A stretch of 64,000 nt of DNA from JAKACA01 sp050010115 (GTDB lineage Bacteria > Actinomycetota > Acidimicrobiia > Acidimicrobiales > Bog-793). Made by a program: the position numbers and the translations under genes. Every line of letters starts with the position of its first letter. The stretch's first letter is position 1. Positions 32,424 through 40,656 of the stretch are shown here, in pieces. The notes under the pieces were generated by a model that had not been told where the DNA came from, made no database searches, and saw nothing but the letters and a program-made list of their open reading frames with translations. Where the stretch lies: the NCBI GenBank assembly GCA_050010115.1, contig JBEKLQ010000009.1, forward strand, positions 23,874-87,873, given 5' to 3'.

Positions 32424-32837
32424 GTGGAGGTCAACGTTGTTGGCAGGCACGTCGAGGTTGATGACGAGTTGAGGCAATCCGCCATGAGGAAGGCCGAACG
32501 GCTCAGCCGTTATCTGGCCGGCATGGAGCGAGCCGAGGTGTGCTTCTCTGACACCCACGTGGGGCGCTCCGGAGACCCGGCCCAGTGCGAAGTCGTGTTG
32601 GAGGGACACGGGCACGTCGTGCGGGCCGTCGCCGTTGGCGGTCGGCAAGCCGAAGCACTCGACGCGGCAGTCGACAGGGCGGCGCTGCAGTTGACTCGCC
32701 TCAAGAAACGACTGGTCGATCGCTCCAGGCCGCGCCACGCGAACGGCAAGCCGTATGTCACCGCTGCAGGGATCGATACGGAGGCCGATCTGGGCTCCGA
32801 GGTCGACAACGATATCGAAGGGATCACCGAGCTCTGA
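32424..32837 (+). CDS. hpf: Ribosome hibernation promoting factor, short form
   Basis: Predicted protein of 137 residues starting at GTG 32424, five bases after a strong AAGGAGG ribosome site. The N-terminal S30AE/RaiA domain is clear: VNVVGRHVEVDDELRQSAMRKAERLSRYL, then AQCEVVLEGHGHVVRAVAVGGRQAEALDAAVDRAALQL and RLKKRLVDRSRPR. The C-terminal dimerisation domain of long HPF (usual in actinobacteria, about 200 residues or more) is missing; the tail is short and acidic. A short form would bind single ribosomes as RaiA does, or dimerise through another partner. miaA starts 11 bp downstream. The long untranslated leader suggests regulated expression. Confidence 0.85.
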   Translation: MEVNVVGRHVEVDDELRQSAMRKAERLSRYLAGMERAEVCFSDTHVGRSGDPAQCEVVLEGHGHVVRAVAVGGRQAEALDAAVDRAALQLTRLKKRLVDRSRPRHANGKPYVTAAGIDTEADLGSEVDNDIEGITEL

Positions 32838-32848
32838 CACGCCGACCG

Positions 32849-33811
32849 GTGATCGACCTGGCGATCGTCGGGGCGACGGCAACAGGCAAGACAGCGCTCG
32901 CGCACGAGCTCTGGCGCCAGGTTGCGGGCCTCGAGCTGGTGTCGGTCGACGCGATGGCGGTGTATCGCGGACTCGACATCGGGACCGAGAAACCGGTTGC
33001 TTCTCCGGCTCCCTGGCATCTTTTGGACGTCGCCGAGCCTGACGACGACTTCTCCGTCGCTCGTTTCCAGTCGGCGGCGCGCTCGGCGCTCGCCGGCATC
33101 CACTCCCGCGGCCATCTCGCCGTACTCGTCGGCGGCACCGGCTTGTACCACCGTGCGGTCATCGACGATCTGGAGCTCCCCGGCCGTTACCCCGACACCG
33201 CCGCTGCGCTTGCTACCGAGGCGGCTGATCCCTCCGGTCTGGCAGCCTTGTACAGCCAGCTGGGGGCGCTCGACCCGCTCGCTGCATCCAGGATCGAACC
33301 CGGCAACGTTCGGCGGATCGTCCGGGCGCTCGAGGTCACCGTGGGCAGCGGCCGGCCGTTCTCGTCGTTCGGGCCGGGGCTCGCGAAGTATCCGGCGGCG
33401 TCGGTACGGCTGGCCGGGCTGGCGCTCGATCGAGCCGAGATCGACCGCCGCCTGGAGGAGCGCTTGGAGGGAGAGTTGCGGGCGGGTTTCTTGGAAGAGG
33501 TCGAGGCGCTCTTCCTCCGGCCCCGTGGGCTCTCGCGTACCGCTCGCCAGGCGATCGGGTACCGGGAGCTGTTGGAGGTGGCCGAGGGGCGGGCGTCACT
33601 GGGGGACGCAAGGGCGCAGATCCTGCGCCGGCTGAAGTCCTTCGCCCGGCGGCAGGAGGCCTGGTTCCGGCGCGACCCGCGCGTGACCTGGTTCCCCGCC
33701 GGTGACTCCGACCTTGCGGGGCTGGTGCTGGAGTACTGGCGGGCGCCGGACGCCCCCGTTTGTGACCGCGCCGCGGGAGCAGACGCGGCGCCCTCATGGG
33801 AGACTGCGTGA
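32849..33811 (+). CDS. miaA: tRNA dimethylallyltransferase
   Basis: Predicted protein of 320 residues. P-loop GATATGKTAL near the N-terminus, catalytic Asp in VSVDAMAVYRGLDIGTEKP, WHLLDVAEPDDDFSVARFQ, GGTGLYHRAVIDDL, RRIVRALEV and RQAIGYRELLE are characteristic. It adds the dimethylallyl group to A37 of tRNAs reading U-starting codons. GTG 32849 gives a normal N-terminus; the ribosome site is weak, so coupling with hpf 11 bp upstream is likely. dapF overlaps its end by 4 bp. The miaA-dapF-hflX order is conserved in many actinobacteria. Confidence 0.94.
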   Translation: MIDLAIVGATATGKTALAHELWRQVAGLELVSVDAMAVYRGLDIGTEKPVASPAPWHLLDVAEPDDDFSVARFQSAARSALAGIHSRGHLAVLVGGTGLYHRAVIDDLELPGRYPDTAAALATEAADPSGLAALYSQLGALDPLAASRIEPGNVRRIVRALEVTVGSGRPFSSFGPGLAKYPAASVRLAGLALDRAEIDRRLEERLEGELRAGFLEEVEALFLRPRGLSRTARQAIGYRELLEVAEGRASLGDARAQILRRLKSFARRQEAWFRRDPRVTWFPAGDSDLAGLVLEYWRAPDAPVCDRAAGADAAPSWETA

Positions 33812-34671
33812 CTGTGACGATCGCTTCGTTCCTCAAGTACCACGCGCTCGGCAATGACTTCCTCGTGTCCCTGGATCCCGCCGCGCTCCCGGGCTCAGAA
33901 GAGCTCGATGCCGATTTCGTGGCGGCGGTGTGCGATCGCCATCGCGGGGTCGGCGCCGACGGCGTGATGGCGGCTCGGCTGTGCGCCCGCGACGGCCGGA
34001 CGGCCGGACCGGACGTTCTCATGGAGCTTCGCAACGCTGACGGTAGCCGCGCCGAGACCAGTGGCAACGGCTTGCGTTGCCTCGCTCTCGCTCTTGTGGA
34101 TGCCGGGTCGGTGCCCGGCCCGGACGTGCTCGTCGCGACCGACGCCGGCCTCCGTCTCGTCAGCGTGCTGGAGCGGACCAGCCCCGCAACGGCGCTCGTG
34201 AAAGCGGAGATGGGAACGCTCAAAGTTGGGCTGGAGGAGCGAGCGCCGCCGCTCGGTGGCGACTGGCAGGCACGTCGTGTCGACGTCGGCAACCCTCATC
34301 TCGTCCTGATCGGCGTTTCGCTCGATGGTGTCGACATCGCCGCCCTCGGTCGGGCGCTCGAGGACGCGCAGCCTGGTGGTCAGAACATCGAGGTCGTGGC
34401 GCCGGACGGCCACGGCGGCTTGGAGATGCTCGTCTGGGAGCGCGGGTCCGGCGTCACCGAAGCCTGTGGCACTGGGAGCTGCGCTGCAGCTGCGGCCGCT
34501 CGGACCGCTGGGCTCGTAGGAGAGCGTGTCGAGGTTCACAACCCCGGGGGGACACTCGTCGTCGAGCAGGACGGAGCGGACCTGATGGCCCCCACGGTGT
34601 GGCTGACCGGACCAGCCACGCGGGTCGCTCGCATCGAGATGGTGCTGAGCGAGATCGACGTGGTCGCTTGA
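33808..34671 (+). CDS. dapF: Diaminopimelate epimerase
   Basis: Predicted protein of 287 residues from GTG 33808 (GTGA overlap with miaA; ATG 33796 would add four residues). Both catalytic cysteines are present: Cys91 in SGNGLRCLALAL and Cys220 in EACGTGSCAAA. The N-terminal KYHALGNDFLV and DRHRGVGADGV are family signatures. It converts LL-DAP to meso-DAP, the substrate used by MurE at 53497 and the lysine precursor. It forms part of a nearly complete succinylase pathway here with dapC, dapD and dapE. Confidence 0.95.
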   Translation: MTVTIASFLKYHALGNDFLVSLDPAALPGSEELDADFVAAVCDRHRGVGADGVMAARLCARDGRTAGPDVLMELRNADGSRAETSGNGLRCLALALVDAGSVPGPDVLVATDAGLRLVSVLERTSPATALVKAEMGTLKVGLEERAPPLGGDWQARRVDVGNPHLVLIGVSLDGVDIAALGRALEDAQPGGQNIEVVAPDGHGGLEMLVWERGSGVTEACGTGSCAAAAAARTAGLVGERVEVHNPGGTLVVEQDGADLMAPTVWLTGPATRVARIEMVLSEIDVVA

Positions 34672-34720
34672 CGGTCGTCTCGCGCCTAGCCCGGTTCGGG
34701 CTCGACGTCGGTGGGCACCC

Positions 34721-35983
34721 GTGAGCCTGATCGAGCGGAGGTTCCGGGAGAAGATCGTCCTCGTCGGTGTCGTATCGTGGCCGCGCTCGCTCGAAGAGGT
34801 CGAGGCCAGCTTGGACGAGCTGGCGCTGTTGGTGGACACCGCCGGTGCGGACGAGGTGGGCCGTGTCGTGCAGCGGCGCGATGCACCAGACCCCGCGACC
34901 TACCTCGGCCGGGGCAAAGCCGAAGAGCTCCGGCAGCTCTCCGAGGCGGTCGATGCCGACACCGTCGTGTTCGACGACGAGCTCAGCCCAGCCCAGCAAC
35001 GCAACCTGGAGAAGATCCTCGGCCGCACCGCGATCGACCGGACTGCGGTGATCCTGGACATCTTCGCCCAGAACGCCCGCAGCGAAGAGGGGCGAGCCCA
35101 GGTCGAGCTCGCCCTGTCTCAGTACCGGCTGCCCCGGCTCCGGGGGCGCGGCATCATGCTCTCCCAGCAGGCCGGCCAGATCGGGACCCGGGGTCCCGGT
35201 GAGACCCAGCTCGAAACCGACCGCCGGCGCATCATGCGCCGGATCACCAAGCTCGAGGCGGAGCTCAGGGAGCTCGAGGCCACGCGGAGGACCCAGCGCC
35301 GATCGCGCGCTCGCAGTGCGCACCGTGAGGTGTCATTCGTCGGGTATACGAACGCCGGCAAGTCGACGCTGCTGAATCGCCTGACCGACGCCGGAGTCCT
35401 AGTCGAGAACCGCTTGTTCTCGACGCTCGACCCGAGGACGCGGCGGCTCGAGCTTCCGGGCGGGGAGACCGTGTTGTGTACGGACACGGTGGGTTTCGTG
35501 CGGAAGCTGCCGCACCAGCTCGTCGACGCGTTCCATGCCACGCTCGAGGTCGTGGGCCAGGCCGATCTCTTGGTGCACGTCGTCGACGGCTCGGCGTCGG
35601 ATCCAACGGGCCAGATCGAAGCGGTCCGCGGCGTGCTGGCGGAGATCGGCGCTCACGACGTCCCCGAGCTCCTGGCGGTCAACAAGGCGGACCGGGCACC
35701 TCGAGAGGCCGCTCGTCTGGCTGCGTCGCACCCCGGAGCGGTGGCATTCTCGGCTCTGACCGGGCGGGGCGTGCCGGAACTGCTGCGAACGATCGCCGAC
35801 CGCCTGCGGTCGTCCGACCGGGTCCTCGACCTCGCCGTTCCAGTGGCTCGGGGTGATGTCGTGGCCGCGCTCCACAGGCAAGGTGAGGTCATCGACGAGC
35901 GGTACGAGGGCGAGACGGTCCGCATGCATGCAAGGCTCGACGAGGAAGGTGCTCGGCGGTTTGAGGAGTTCGTGCAGAAGTGA
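34721..35983 (+). CDS. hflX: GTPase HflX
   Basis: Predicted protein of 420 residues. The HflX N-terminal domain ends in the glycine-rich block QQAGQIGTRGPGETQLETDRR; a coiled region (about 170-200) leads to the G domain with G1 GYTNAGKST (208-216), G3 DTVGF, G4 NKAD and G5 SALTG. HflX is a ribosome-associated GTPase that splits stalled ribosomes; here it sits close to hpf, another ribosome-state factor. GTG start at 34721, 49 bp after dapF. The C-terminus is the usual short domain ending FEEFVQK. Confidence 0.95.
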   Translation: MSLIERRFREKIVLVGVVSWPRSLEEVEASLDELALLVDTAGADEVGRVVQRRDAPDPATYLGRGKAEELRQLSEAVDADTVVFDDELSPAQQRNLEKILGRTAIDRTAVILDIFAQNARSEEGRAQVELALSQYRLPRLRGRGIMLSQQAGQIGTRGPGETQLETDRRRIMRRITKLEAELRELEATRRTQRRSRARSAHREVSFVGYTNAGKSTLLNRLTDAGVLVENRLFSTLDPRTRRLELPGGETVLCTDTVGFVRKLPHQLVDAFHATLEVVGQADLLVHVVDGSASDPTGQIEAVRGVLAEIGAHDVPELLAVNKADRAPREAARLAASHPGAVAFSALTGRGVPELLRTIADRLRSSDRVLDLAVPVARGDVVAALHRQGEVIDERYEGETVRMHARLDEEGARRFEEFVQK

Positions 35984-35995
35984 GCGTGGCGGGAG

Positions 35996-36040
35996 CGAGT
36001 GTGTCGAGAACGAGTGTGACGAGAATGAATGTGACGTCGT
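35996..36040 (+). repeat. 15-bp imperfect tandem repeat, three units
   Basis: CGAGTGTGTCGAGAA, CGAGTGTGACGAGAA and TGAATGTGACGTCGT follow each other between the hflX stop and the dapC start. The third unit contains the GTG used as dapC start. No clear ribosome site precedes that start, so the repeat may affect dapC translation. Confidence 0.7.
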
Positions 36041-37193
36041 GATCAGCGTTGCTGAGGGGTTCGTGCCGCCCGTGTACCCCTTCGACAAGCTGACCGAGTT
36101 CGCCTCGCTCGCTTCGGCCCACGAGGGAGGTTCGGTCGACTTGTCGATCGGGACTCCGTGTGACCCGCCGCCCGCCGAGGTAGTCGAGGCGCTCGGCCAC
36201 TCGGGGACCGAGCGTGGCTACCCGACGTCGATCGGCTCGCTCGAGCTGCGGGAAGCGGCTTGTGAGTGGATGGAGCGGCGGCTCGGAGCATCGGTCGTCC
36301 CTTCGGCTGTCGCGGCCTGCGTGGGGACGAAGGAGCTCGTCGCCGGGCTTCCTCAATGGTTGCGGTTGCGTTCTCCTCGGCGTGACACGGTGCTGTACCC
36401 CTCGCTCGCGTACCCGACCTACGAGATGGGCGCCACGCTGGCCGGGTGCCGAGGCGTGCCGGTCCCGGTGGGAGCCGATGGGCTATTGGACCTGGCGGCT
36501 GTCGCCGACTCGGATGCGGAACGGGCGCTGTGCTTGTGGGTGAACAGTCCTGGCAACCCCGGCGGGCAGCTGGAGGACCTGGGGGCGGTGGCAGCCTGGG
36601 GTCGGGCGCACGGAGTCCCCGTGTTCTCGGACGAGTGCTACGTGGAGTTCACGTGGGCGTCCGGACCTCGGACGATCCTCGAGCACGGGGACGCCGGCGT
36701 CGTAGCCGTGCACTCGCTCTCCAAGCGGTCGAACCTGGCCGGTCTGCGGGTGGGCGTGTTCGCCGGGGATCCCGAGCTCGTCGAGTATCTGGCGGCCGTG
36801 CGGCGCCACGCCGGGTTCATGGTCGCCGGGCCGGTGCAGCATGCCGCCGCTGTGGCGTTCGGCGACGACGTCCACGTGGACCGCCAGCGGGAGGTGTACC
36901 TCGAGCGGTTGGAGCGGTTCGCCGCCTGGCTCAGCGAGGCCGGGATCCCGGCTCAAGTCCCGGGCGGAGGGTTCTATCTCTGGGTGCCGGTGCCGGAGCG
37001 GTTCGCCGGCGGCTCCGGCGGCTCCGGTGGCGTGAGCCCGGCGTTCGCGCTCGGGCGCCACTTCGCGGCTGCCGGCGGGTTCATCTCGAGCCCTGGCGAC
37101 GCCTACGGGCCCAAAGGTACCGGATTCGTCCGGCTGGCCATGGTGCAGCCGATGGACCGCTTGCGGCTGGCGGCTGAGCGGTTGCTGTCGTGA
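36039..37193 (+). CDS. dapC: Succinyldiaminopimelate transaminase
   Basis: Predicted protein of 384 residues, class I/II PLP aminotransferase. YPTSIGSLELREAACEW, LWVNSPGNPGG, SDECYVEF and the PLP lysine in SLSKRSNLAGLRVG are visible, with C-terminal FVRLAMVQP. This DapC-type sequence is the actinobacterial N-succinyl-2-amino-6-ketopimelate aminotransferase; dapD and dapE nearby make the assignment strong. The frame opens earlier, but GTG 36039 is the first start that gives the family N-terminus (GFVPPVYPFDKL). A Gly/Ser-rich insertion (RFAGGSGGSGGVSPAF) interrupts the C-terminal domain. The next gene overlaps its stop. Confidence 0.9.
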   Translation: MISVAEGFVPPVYPFDKLTEFASLASAHEGGSVDLSIGTPCDPPPAEVVEALGHSGTERGYPTSIGSLELREAACEWMERRLGASVVPSAVAACVGTKELVAGLPQWLRLRSPRRDTVLYPSLAYPTYEMGATLAGCRGVPVPVGADGLLDLAAVADSDAERALCLWVNSPGNPGGQLEDLGAVAAWGRAHGVPVFSDECYVEFTWASGPRTILEHGDAGVVAVHSLSKRSNLAGLRVGVFAGDPELVEYLAAVRRHAGFMVAGPVQHAAAVAFGDDVHVDRQREVYLERLERFAAWLSEAGIPAQVPGGGFYLWVPVPERFAGGSGGSGGVSPAFALGRHFAAAGGFISSPGDAYGPKGTGFVRLAMVQPMDRLRLAAERLLS

Positions 37194-37723
37194 AGGGCTT
37201 CGCCGTCGTCGCGGCCGTGGTTGTCGCGGTGATCGCGATCGGCGCGGGTCTCGTCGGCGGTTTGTCCCTGCCGACGCAGACCTACGGGCAGGGAGCAATG
37301 CGCTTCTCGATCGCTTTTCCGACAGCGCTCGGCTGGGGCAACTCGATAGGTCCCGGCCTTCAACGCGAGGAATACGTCGGGTACGCCGACGACGGCAAGC
37401 TCGAGGCCTTCGTGTTCGTTTTCCCGCCCATCGCGGCTCACGGGCTGCCGCTCTCAACAGAGCACGGTGCCGTGACCGAGTTGGTGCGGGGAACGAGGGT
37501 TGTGATCGGACCGCTCCAGTGCTTTCTCATCCGATCGCGCGAGGTGATCAGCCTGTCTCCGTCCTCCGCTGTTGTGCCCGGCGAACAATGCACTGACGTC
37601 GCCTACGTCGCCACCAGGAACCTCCTGTTCGAGGCATCGGCGCTCAGCACAGAAGGACCGAGTCTGGTCCGACAGGTCGTCGGGTCGCTCCGGGCCTCAA
37701 GCGACTCTCAGGGAGCTGGCTGA
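37190..37723 (+). CDS. Membrane-anchored protein of unknown function
   Basis: Predicted protein of 177 residues with one N-terminal membrane helix (about 4-27, FAVVAAVVVAVIAIGAGLVGGL) and an extracytoplasmic domain of mixed alpha/beta character (MRFSIAFPTALGWGN, EAFVFVFPPIAAHGLPL). Two cysteines (in PLQCFLI and GEQCTDV) could form a disulphide. GTG 37190 overlaps the dapC stop by 4 bp, so it is co-translated with dapC, although a link to lysine synthesis is not evident. No family recognised. The following 72-bp gap holds a partial copy of the dispersed palindromic motif. Confidence 0.7.
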   Translation: MKGFAVVAAVVVAVIAIGAGLVGGLSLPTQTYGQGAMRFSIAFPTALGWGNSIGPGLQREEYVGYADDGKLEAFVFVFPPIAAHGLPLSTEHGAVTELVRGTRVVIGPLQCFLIRSREVISLSPSSAVVPGEQCTDVAYVATRNLLFEASALSTEGPSLVRQVVGSLRASSDSQGAG

Positions 37724-37740
37724 CGGCGGAACATGCGGGC

Positions 37741-37757
37741 AGCTTTGCACTGAGCCG
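37741..37757. repeat. Partial copy of the dispersed palindromic motif (inverted)
   Basis: AGCTTTGCACTGAGCCG is the reverse complement of the core of the motif at 38-76 with one mismatch in 17. It lies between the convergent ends at 37723 and 37796. The outer TGTCAC/GTGACA arms are not preserved, so this may be a remnant or a chance match. Confidence 0.45.
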
Positions 37758-37795
37758 TCGGAAGCGCACCGTTTGTACCTGGGCGAGCGGGCATC

Positions 37796-38641
37796 TCAGG
37801 TCGACGGGACGAGCAGCCTCTCTCTGAACAGCGTGAGCACCTGATCCAGAGCGTCGCGAGTCGCCGTGCCGGGCTCGTCCTTCAGATCCTCGGTGAGAAC
37901 GGAGTGGGCGGCCTTGCGGTAGCCGTCGGGGTTGCCGGGGCTCGAGTCGATCTCGACGGCGACGAAGCGATCGCCGAGCTCGGCTTTCAGCCGGCGGAAG
38001 CGGTCGGCTGGGGCAGCTTGGTCCCCGGTGAACCGCAACCCCAGCACACAGATGTCCTCGTCCTCACAGCGCTGCTTGACCCTGGAGAGATCGGCATCGC
38101 TCAGACCGAGGTCCCGCTTGCGGGCCGAGCCGAGTGGGAAGGGAAGAGACGGTTGTGACAGCACGGGTGCCAGCACGACGTCGTCGACCATCATCGCCAG
38201 AGCGAAACCCCCCGTCAGGCACATCCCGACCGCACCAACCCCTGGACCGCCACAGCGACCGTGGGCGTCGGTCGCGAGCACGCGCAGCCACGCCGTGATG
38301 GGGCTTGTCCGCCCGCGTGCCAACGTCGAGAACTCTCGCGAGATGCACGCGTGGGCCATGACTTTCATGGCGTAGGGGATCGTCGGCTCGGCGCCTGGCT
38401 CGCCGAAGAGGTGGGGGAGTATGGCGGTGCAGCCGATCGAGGCGACCCGGCGGCCGAATTCGGCCACTTTCGGTGTAATGCCGGGAATCTCGCTGATGAC
38501 GATCACGGCGGGCCCGCTGCCGGTCTGGTACACGTCCCTGGTCTTGCCGAGTGCGGTGAACTGTGAGCGAGTGTAGCCGTGCAGAGCCTGCGGGAGACCG
38601 GGTGTGCCGGCGGGGTTGCTGGTGGGCTCCGGATCGGGCAT
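37796..38641 (-). CDS. Dienelactone hydrolase family protein
   Basis: Predicted protein of 281 residues, alpha/beta hydrolase with the dienelactone hydrolase Cys-Asp-His triad: Cys141 in GAVGMCLTGGFAL, Asp207 in RFTGDQAAPADRF and His246 in YRKAAHSVLTEDL. EIPGITPKVAEFGRRVA is the typical oxyanion-side segment. A nucleophilic Cys rather than Ser marks true DLH relatives, which hydrolyse lactones or thioester-like substrates; the physiological substrate is unknown. It starts at 38641, divergent from dapD with only 48 bp between, so the two promoters must be compressed there. Confidence 0.85.
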   Translation of the reverse strand: MPDPEPTSNPAGTPGLPQALHGYTRSQFTALGKTRDVYQTGSGPAVIVISEIPGITPKVAEFGRRVASIGCTAILPHLFGEPGAEPTIPYAMKVMAHACISREFSTLARGRTSPITAWLRVLATDAHGRCGGPGVGAVGMCLTGGFALAMMVDDVVLAPVLSQPSLPFPLGSARKRDLGLSDADLSRVKQRCEDEDICVLGLRFTGDQAAPADRFRRLKAELGDRFVAVEIDSSPGNPDGYRKAAHSVLTEDLKDEPGTATRDALDQVLTLFRERLLVPST

Positions 38642-38689
38642 GAGCGGGAGCGTAGTCGGCAGGTCTTCGCGGGGCAGTAGGTTGCCGTC

Positions 38690-39505
38690 GTGGACCAGTT
38701 GCGCGCAGAAGTCGGGGAATTGTGGAACCGGCGGCGCGAGCTGTCGCCGTCGGACACCGACGCGCGGCACACTCTCGCCGAGGTGATCGGTCTGCTCGAT
38801 CGCGGCGAGGCCCGGGTCGTCGACCCGGAGAGCACGGTCGTGAATGAGTGGCTGAAGTGGGCGATTCTGTTGTGGTTTCTTGTGTCGGAGGTCGCCACGA
38901 TCGAGCTCGGGCCGTTCGAGTACGCGGACAAGGTGCCGCTGAAGCATGACTTCGCTGCTGCCGGCGTGCGCGTCGTGCCGGGTGCCTCCGCTCGGTGGGG
39001 CTCGTTCCTCGGCCGGGGCGTGATCCTGATGCCGAGCTACGTCAACATCGGCGCCTGGGTCGGAGCGGGGACGATGGTCGACACGTGGGCGACCGTCGGG
39101 TCGTGCGCTCAGATCGGAGCCAGGGTTCATCTGTCGGGAGGCGTGGGGATAGGCGGAGTGCTCGAACCGCCGAACGCCGTGCCGGTGATCGTCGAGGACG
39201 ACGTGATGGTGGGCAGTCGGTCGATGCTGACGCAGGGGGCCCGTGTCGGGCGTGGGTCGGTGCTCGGCGAGGGGACGATCCTCAACCCCTCGATCCCGGT
39301 GATCGATGGTGAGACCGGCGAGGAGCTGAGCCGAGGTGTGGTGCCGCCCTGGTCCGTGGCCGTGAGCGCGATGCGGAGGCGGGAGCTGCCCGGAGGCGAG
39401 TTCTTCCTGCCGTGCGTCCTCGTGCTGAAGCGACTGACGGAGGGCGAGCGGCACGACAAGTCGAAGCTGAACGAGATCCTCCGGACCCATGGGGTGTCGG
39501 CGTGA
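38690..39505 (+). CDS. dapD: Tetrahydrodipicolinate N-succinyltransferase, E. coli-type
   Basis: Predicted protein of 271 residues. N-terminal helical domain (VGELWNRRRELSP, AEVIGLLDRGEARV) is followed by a left-handed beta helix with LMPSYVNIGAWVGAGTMVDT, ATVGSCAQIG, HLSGGVGIGGVLEP and ETGEELSRGVVPPWSVAVS. Length and every block match proteobacterial DapD (274 residues in E. coli), not the roughly 317-residue DapD class of Mycobacterium and relatives. It succinylates tetrahydrodipicolinate, upstream of DapC. GTG start at 38690; the stop overlaps dapE by 4 bp. The class difference suggests gene replacement or an ancestral alternative in this lineage. Confidence 0.93.
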   Translation: MDQLRAEVGELWNRRRELSPSDTDARHTLAEVIGLLDRGEARVVDPESTVVNEWLKWAILLWFLVSEVATIELGPFEYADKVPLKHDFAAAGVRVVPGASARWGSFLGRGVILMPSYVNIGAWVGAGTMVDTWATVGSCAQIGARVHLSGGVGIGGVLEPPNAVPVIVEDDVMVGSRSMLTQGARVGRGSVLGEGTILNPSIPVIDGETGEELSRGVVPPWSVAVSAMRRRELPGGEFFLPCVLVLKRLTEGERHDKSKLNEILRTHGVSA

Positions 39506-40656
39506 GCGCAGGGTTGGGTCCGGATGCCGCCGCGGAGCGGGGCACGCCGGCCGGCGGCGCGCAGGCCGGCGGTGAGCCGGACCTGCTGGGGCTGACCGCT
39601 CAGCTCGTGGACATACCGTCGGTGAGCCACGAGGAGGCTGCAATCGCCGACCACGTCCAGGCGATGCTCGCGTCGGCGCCGCACCTCGAAGTAGCTCGGA
39701 TCGGGAACAACGTCGTAGCCCGGACATCTCTGGCCGGCAGGGCGGAGCGACCGATGCGGTTGCTGCTGGCCGGGCACCTCGACACGGTCCCTGCGAACGG
39801 GAACGAGCGAGCCCGAGTGAGCGGTGACACCTGTCGCGGGCTCGGGTCGACCGACATGAAGGGCGGTCTCACGGTCATGATCGAAGCCGTGCGACGCGTG
39901 ACTGTGCCCGCGCTCGACGTGACGTTCATCGCGTACGTGTGCGAAGAGGTTGAGCAGCGCCACTCGGGGCTTTTGGAGATCGAGGCCTCGGCGCCGGAGT
40001 GGCTGACTGCGGACGCGGCGGTACTCGGCGAGCCGACCGCTTCGATTGTCGAGGCGGGCTGCCAGGGAGCCCTCCGGATCGGGGTCGAGATTGGCGGGGA
40101 GCGGGCGCACACCGCCCGGCCGTGGATGGGAGTGAACGCCATCCACCGGTTGAGCGACGTGCTCGGAGCGGTGGCCGCGTACGAGGGGCGCCGTCCGGTC
40201 ATCGATGGTTGCGAGTACCGGGAAGCGCTGCAGGCGGTCGCGGTCTCGGGTGGTGTGGCGAACAACGTCGTGCCGGATTCGGCCCGTTTGGTGCTCAATC
40301 ACCGATTTGCTCCGGACCGCACCGGGGACGAGGCGTTCGAAGCGATCTGCGCCTTCGTGGCGCCGAACCTGGACGAGTCCCATGGTGACTCGATCCGTCT
40401 CGAGTCGACTGTCCTTGCGGCGCCGCCGAGCCTCGGTCATCAGCTGCTGGCCCGGCTCGTCGAGTCGTCTGGTGCCGCGCCGAGGGCGAAGTTGGGGTGG
40501 ACTGATGTGAGTTTCTTCGCGAGTCGAGGCGTGCCGGCCGCCAATTTCGGGCCCGGTGACCCGGCCCTTGCCCACAGCGCCGGCGAGCGCGTGGAACGGG
40601 CCGACCTGGATCGGGCCTACTCGGTGCTGTGTGATCTGCTGGCGCGCGGCGGCTGA
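39502..40656 (+). CDS. dapE: Succinyl-diaminopimelate desuccinylase
   Basis: Predicted protein of 384 residues, M20A dizinc peptidase: LLAGHLDTVP and LGSTDMKGG provide His and bridging Asp ligands, YVCEEVEQRHSG carries the catalytic Glu pair, and the later LGWTDVSFFASRGVPAANFGPGD contributes the C-terminal His/Asp region. It releases succinate to give LL-DAP for DapF. GTG 39502 overlaps dapD, and a variable 30-residue N-terminus precedes the conserved domain. Its 3' end overlaps the convergent nitrilase-family gene by 40 bp. Confidence 0.92.
   Translation: MSAGLGPDAAAERGTPAGGAQAGGEPDLLGLTAQLVDIPSVSHEEAAIADHVQAMLASAPHLEVARIGNNVVARTSLAGRAERPMRLLLAGHLDTVPANGNERARVSGDTCRGLGSTDMKGGLTVMIEAVRRVTVPALDVTFIAYVCEEVEQRHSGLLEIEASAPEWLTADAAVLGEPTASIVEAGCQGALRIGVEIGGERAHTARPWMGVNAIHRLSDVLGAVAAYEGRRPVIDGCEYREALQAVAVSGGVANNVVPDSARLVLNHRFAPDRTGDEAFEAICAFVAPNLDESHGDSIRLESTVLAAPPSLGHQLLARLVESSGAAPRAKLGWTDVSFFASRGVPAANFGPGDPALAHSAGERVERADLDRAYSVLCDLLARGG

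Noticed and set aside
32155..32472. Small open frame (105 codons) before hpf
   Set aside because: No conserved pattern, Arg/Ser/Pro-rich translation, and it overlaps the hpf ribosome site in another frame. RNase P RNA, tmRNA and SRP RNA were also considered for this region and rejected for lack of their conserved cores.
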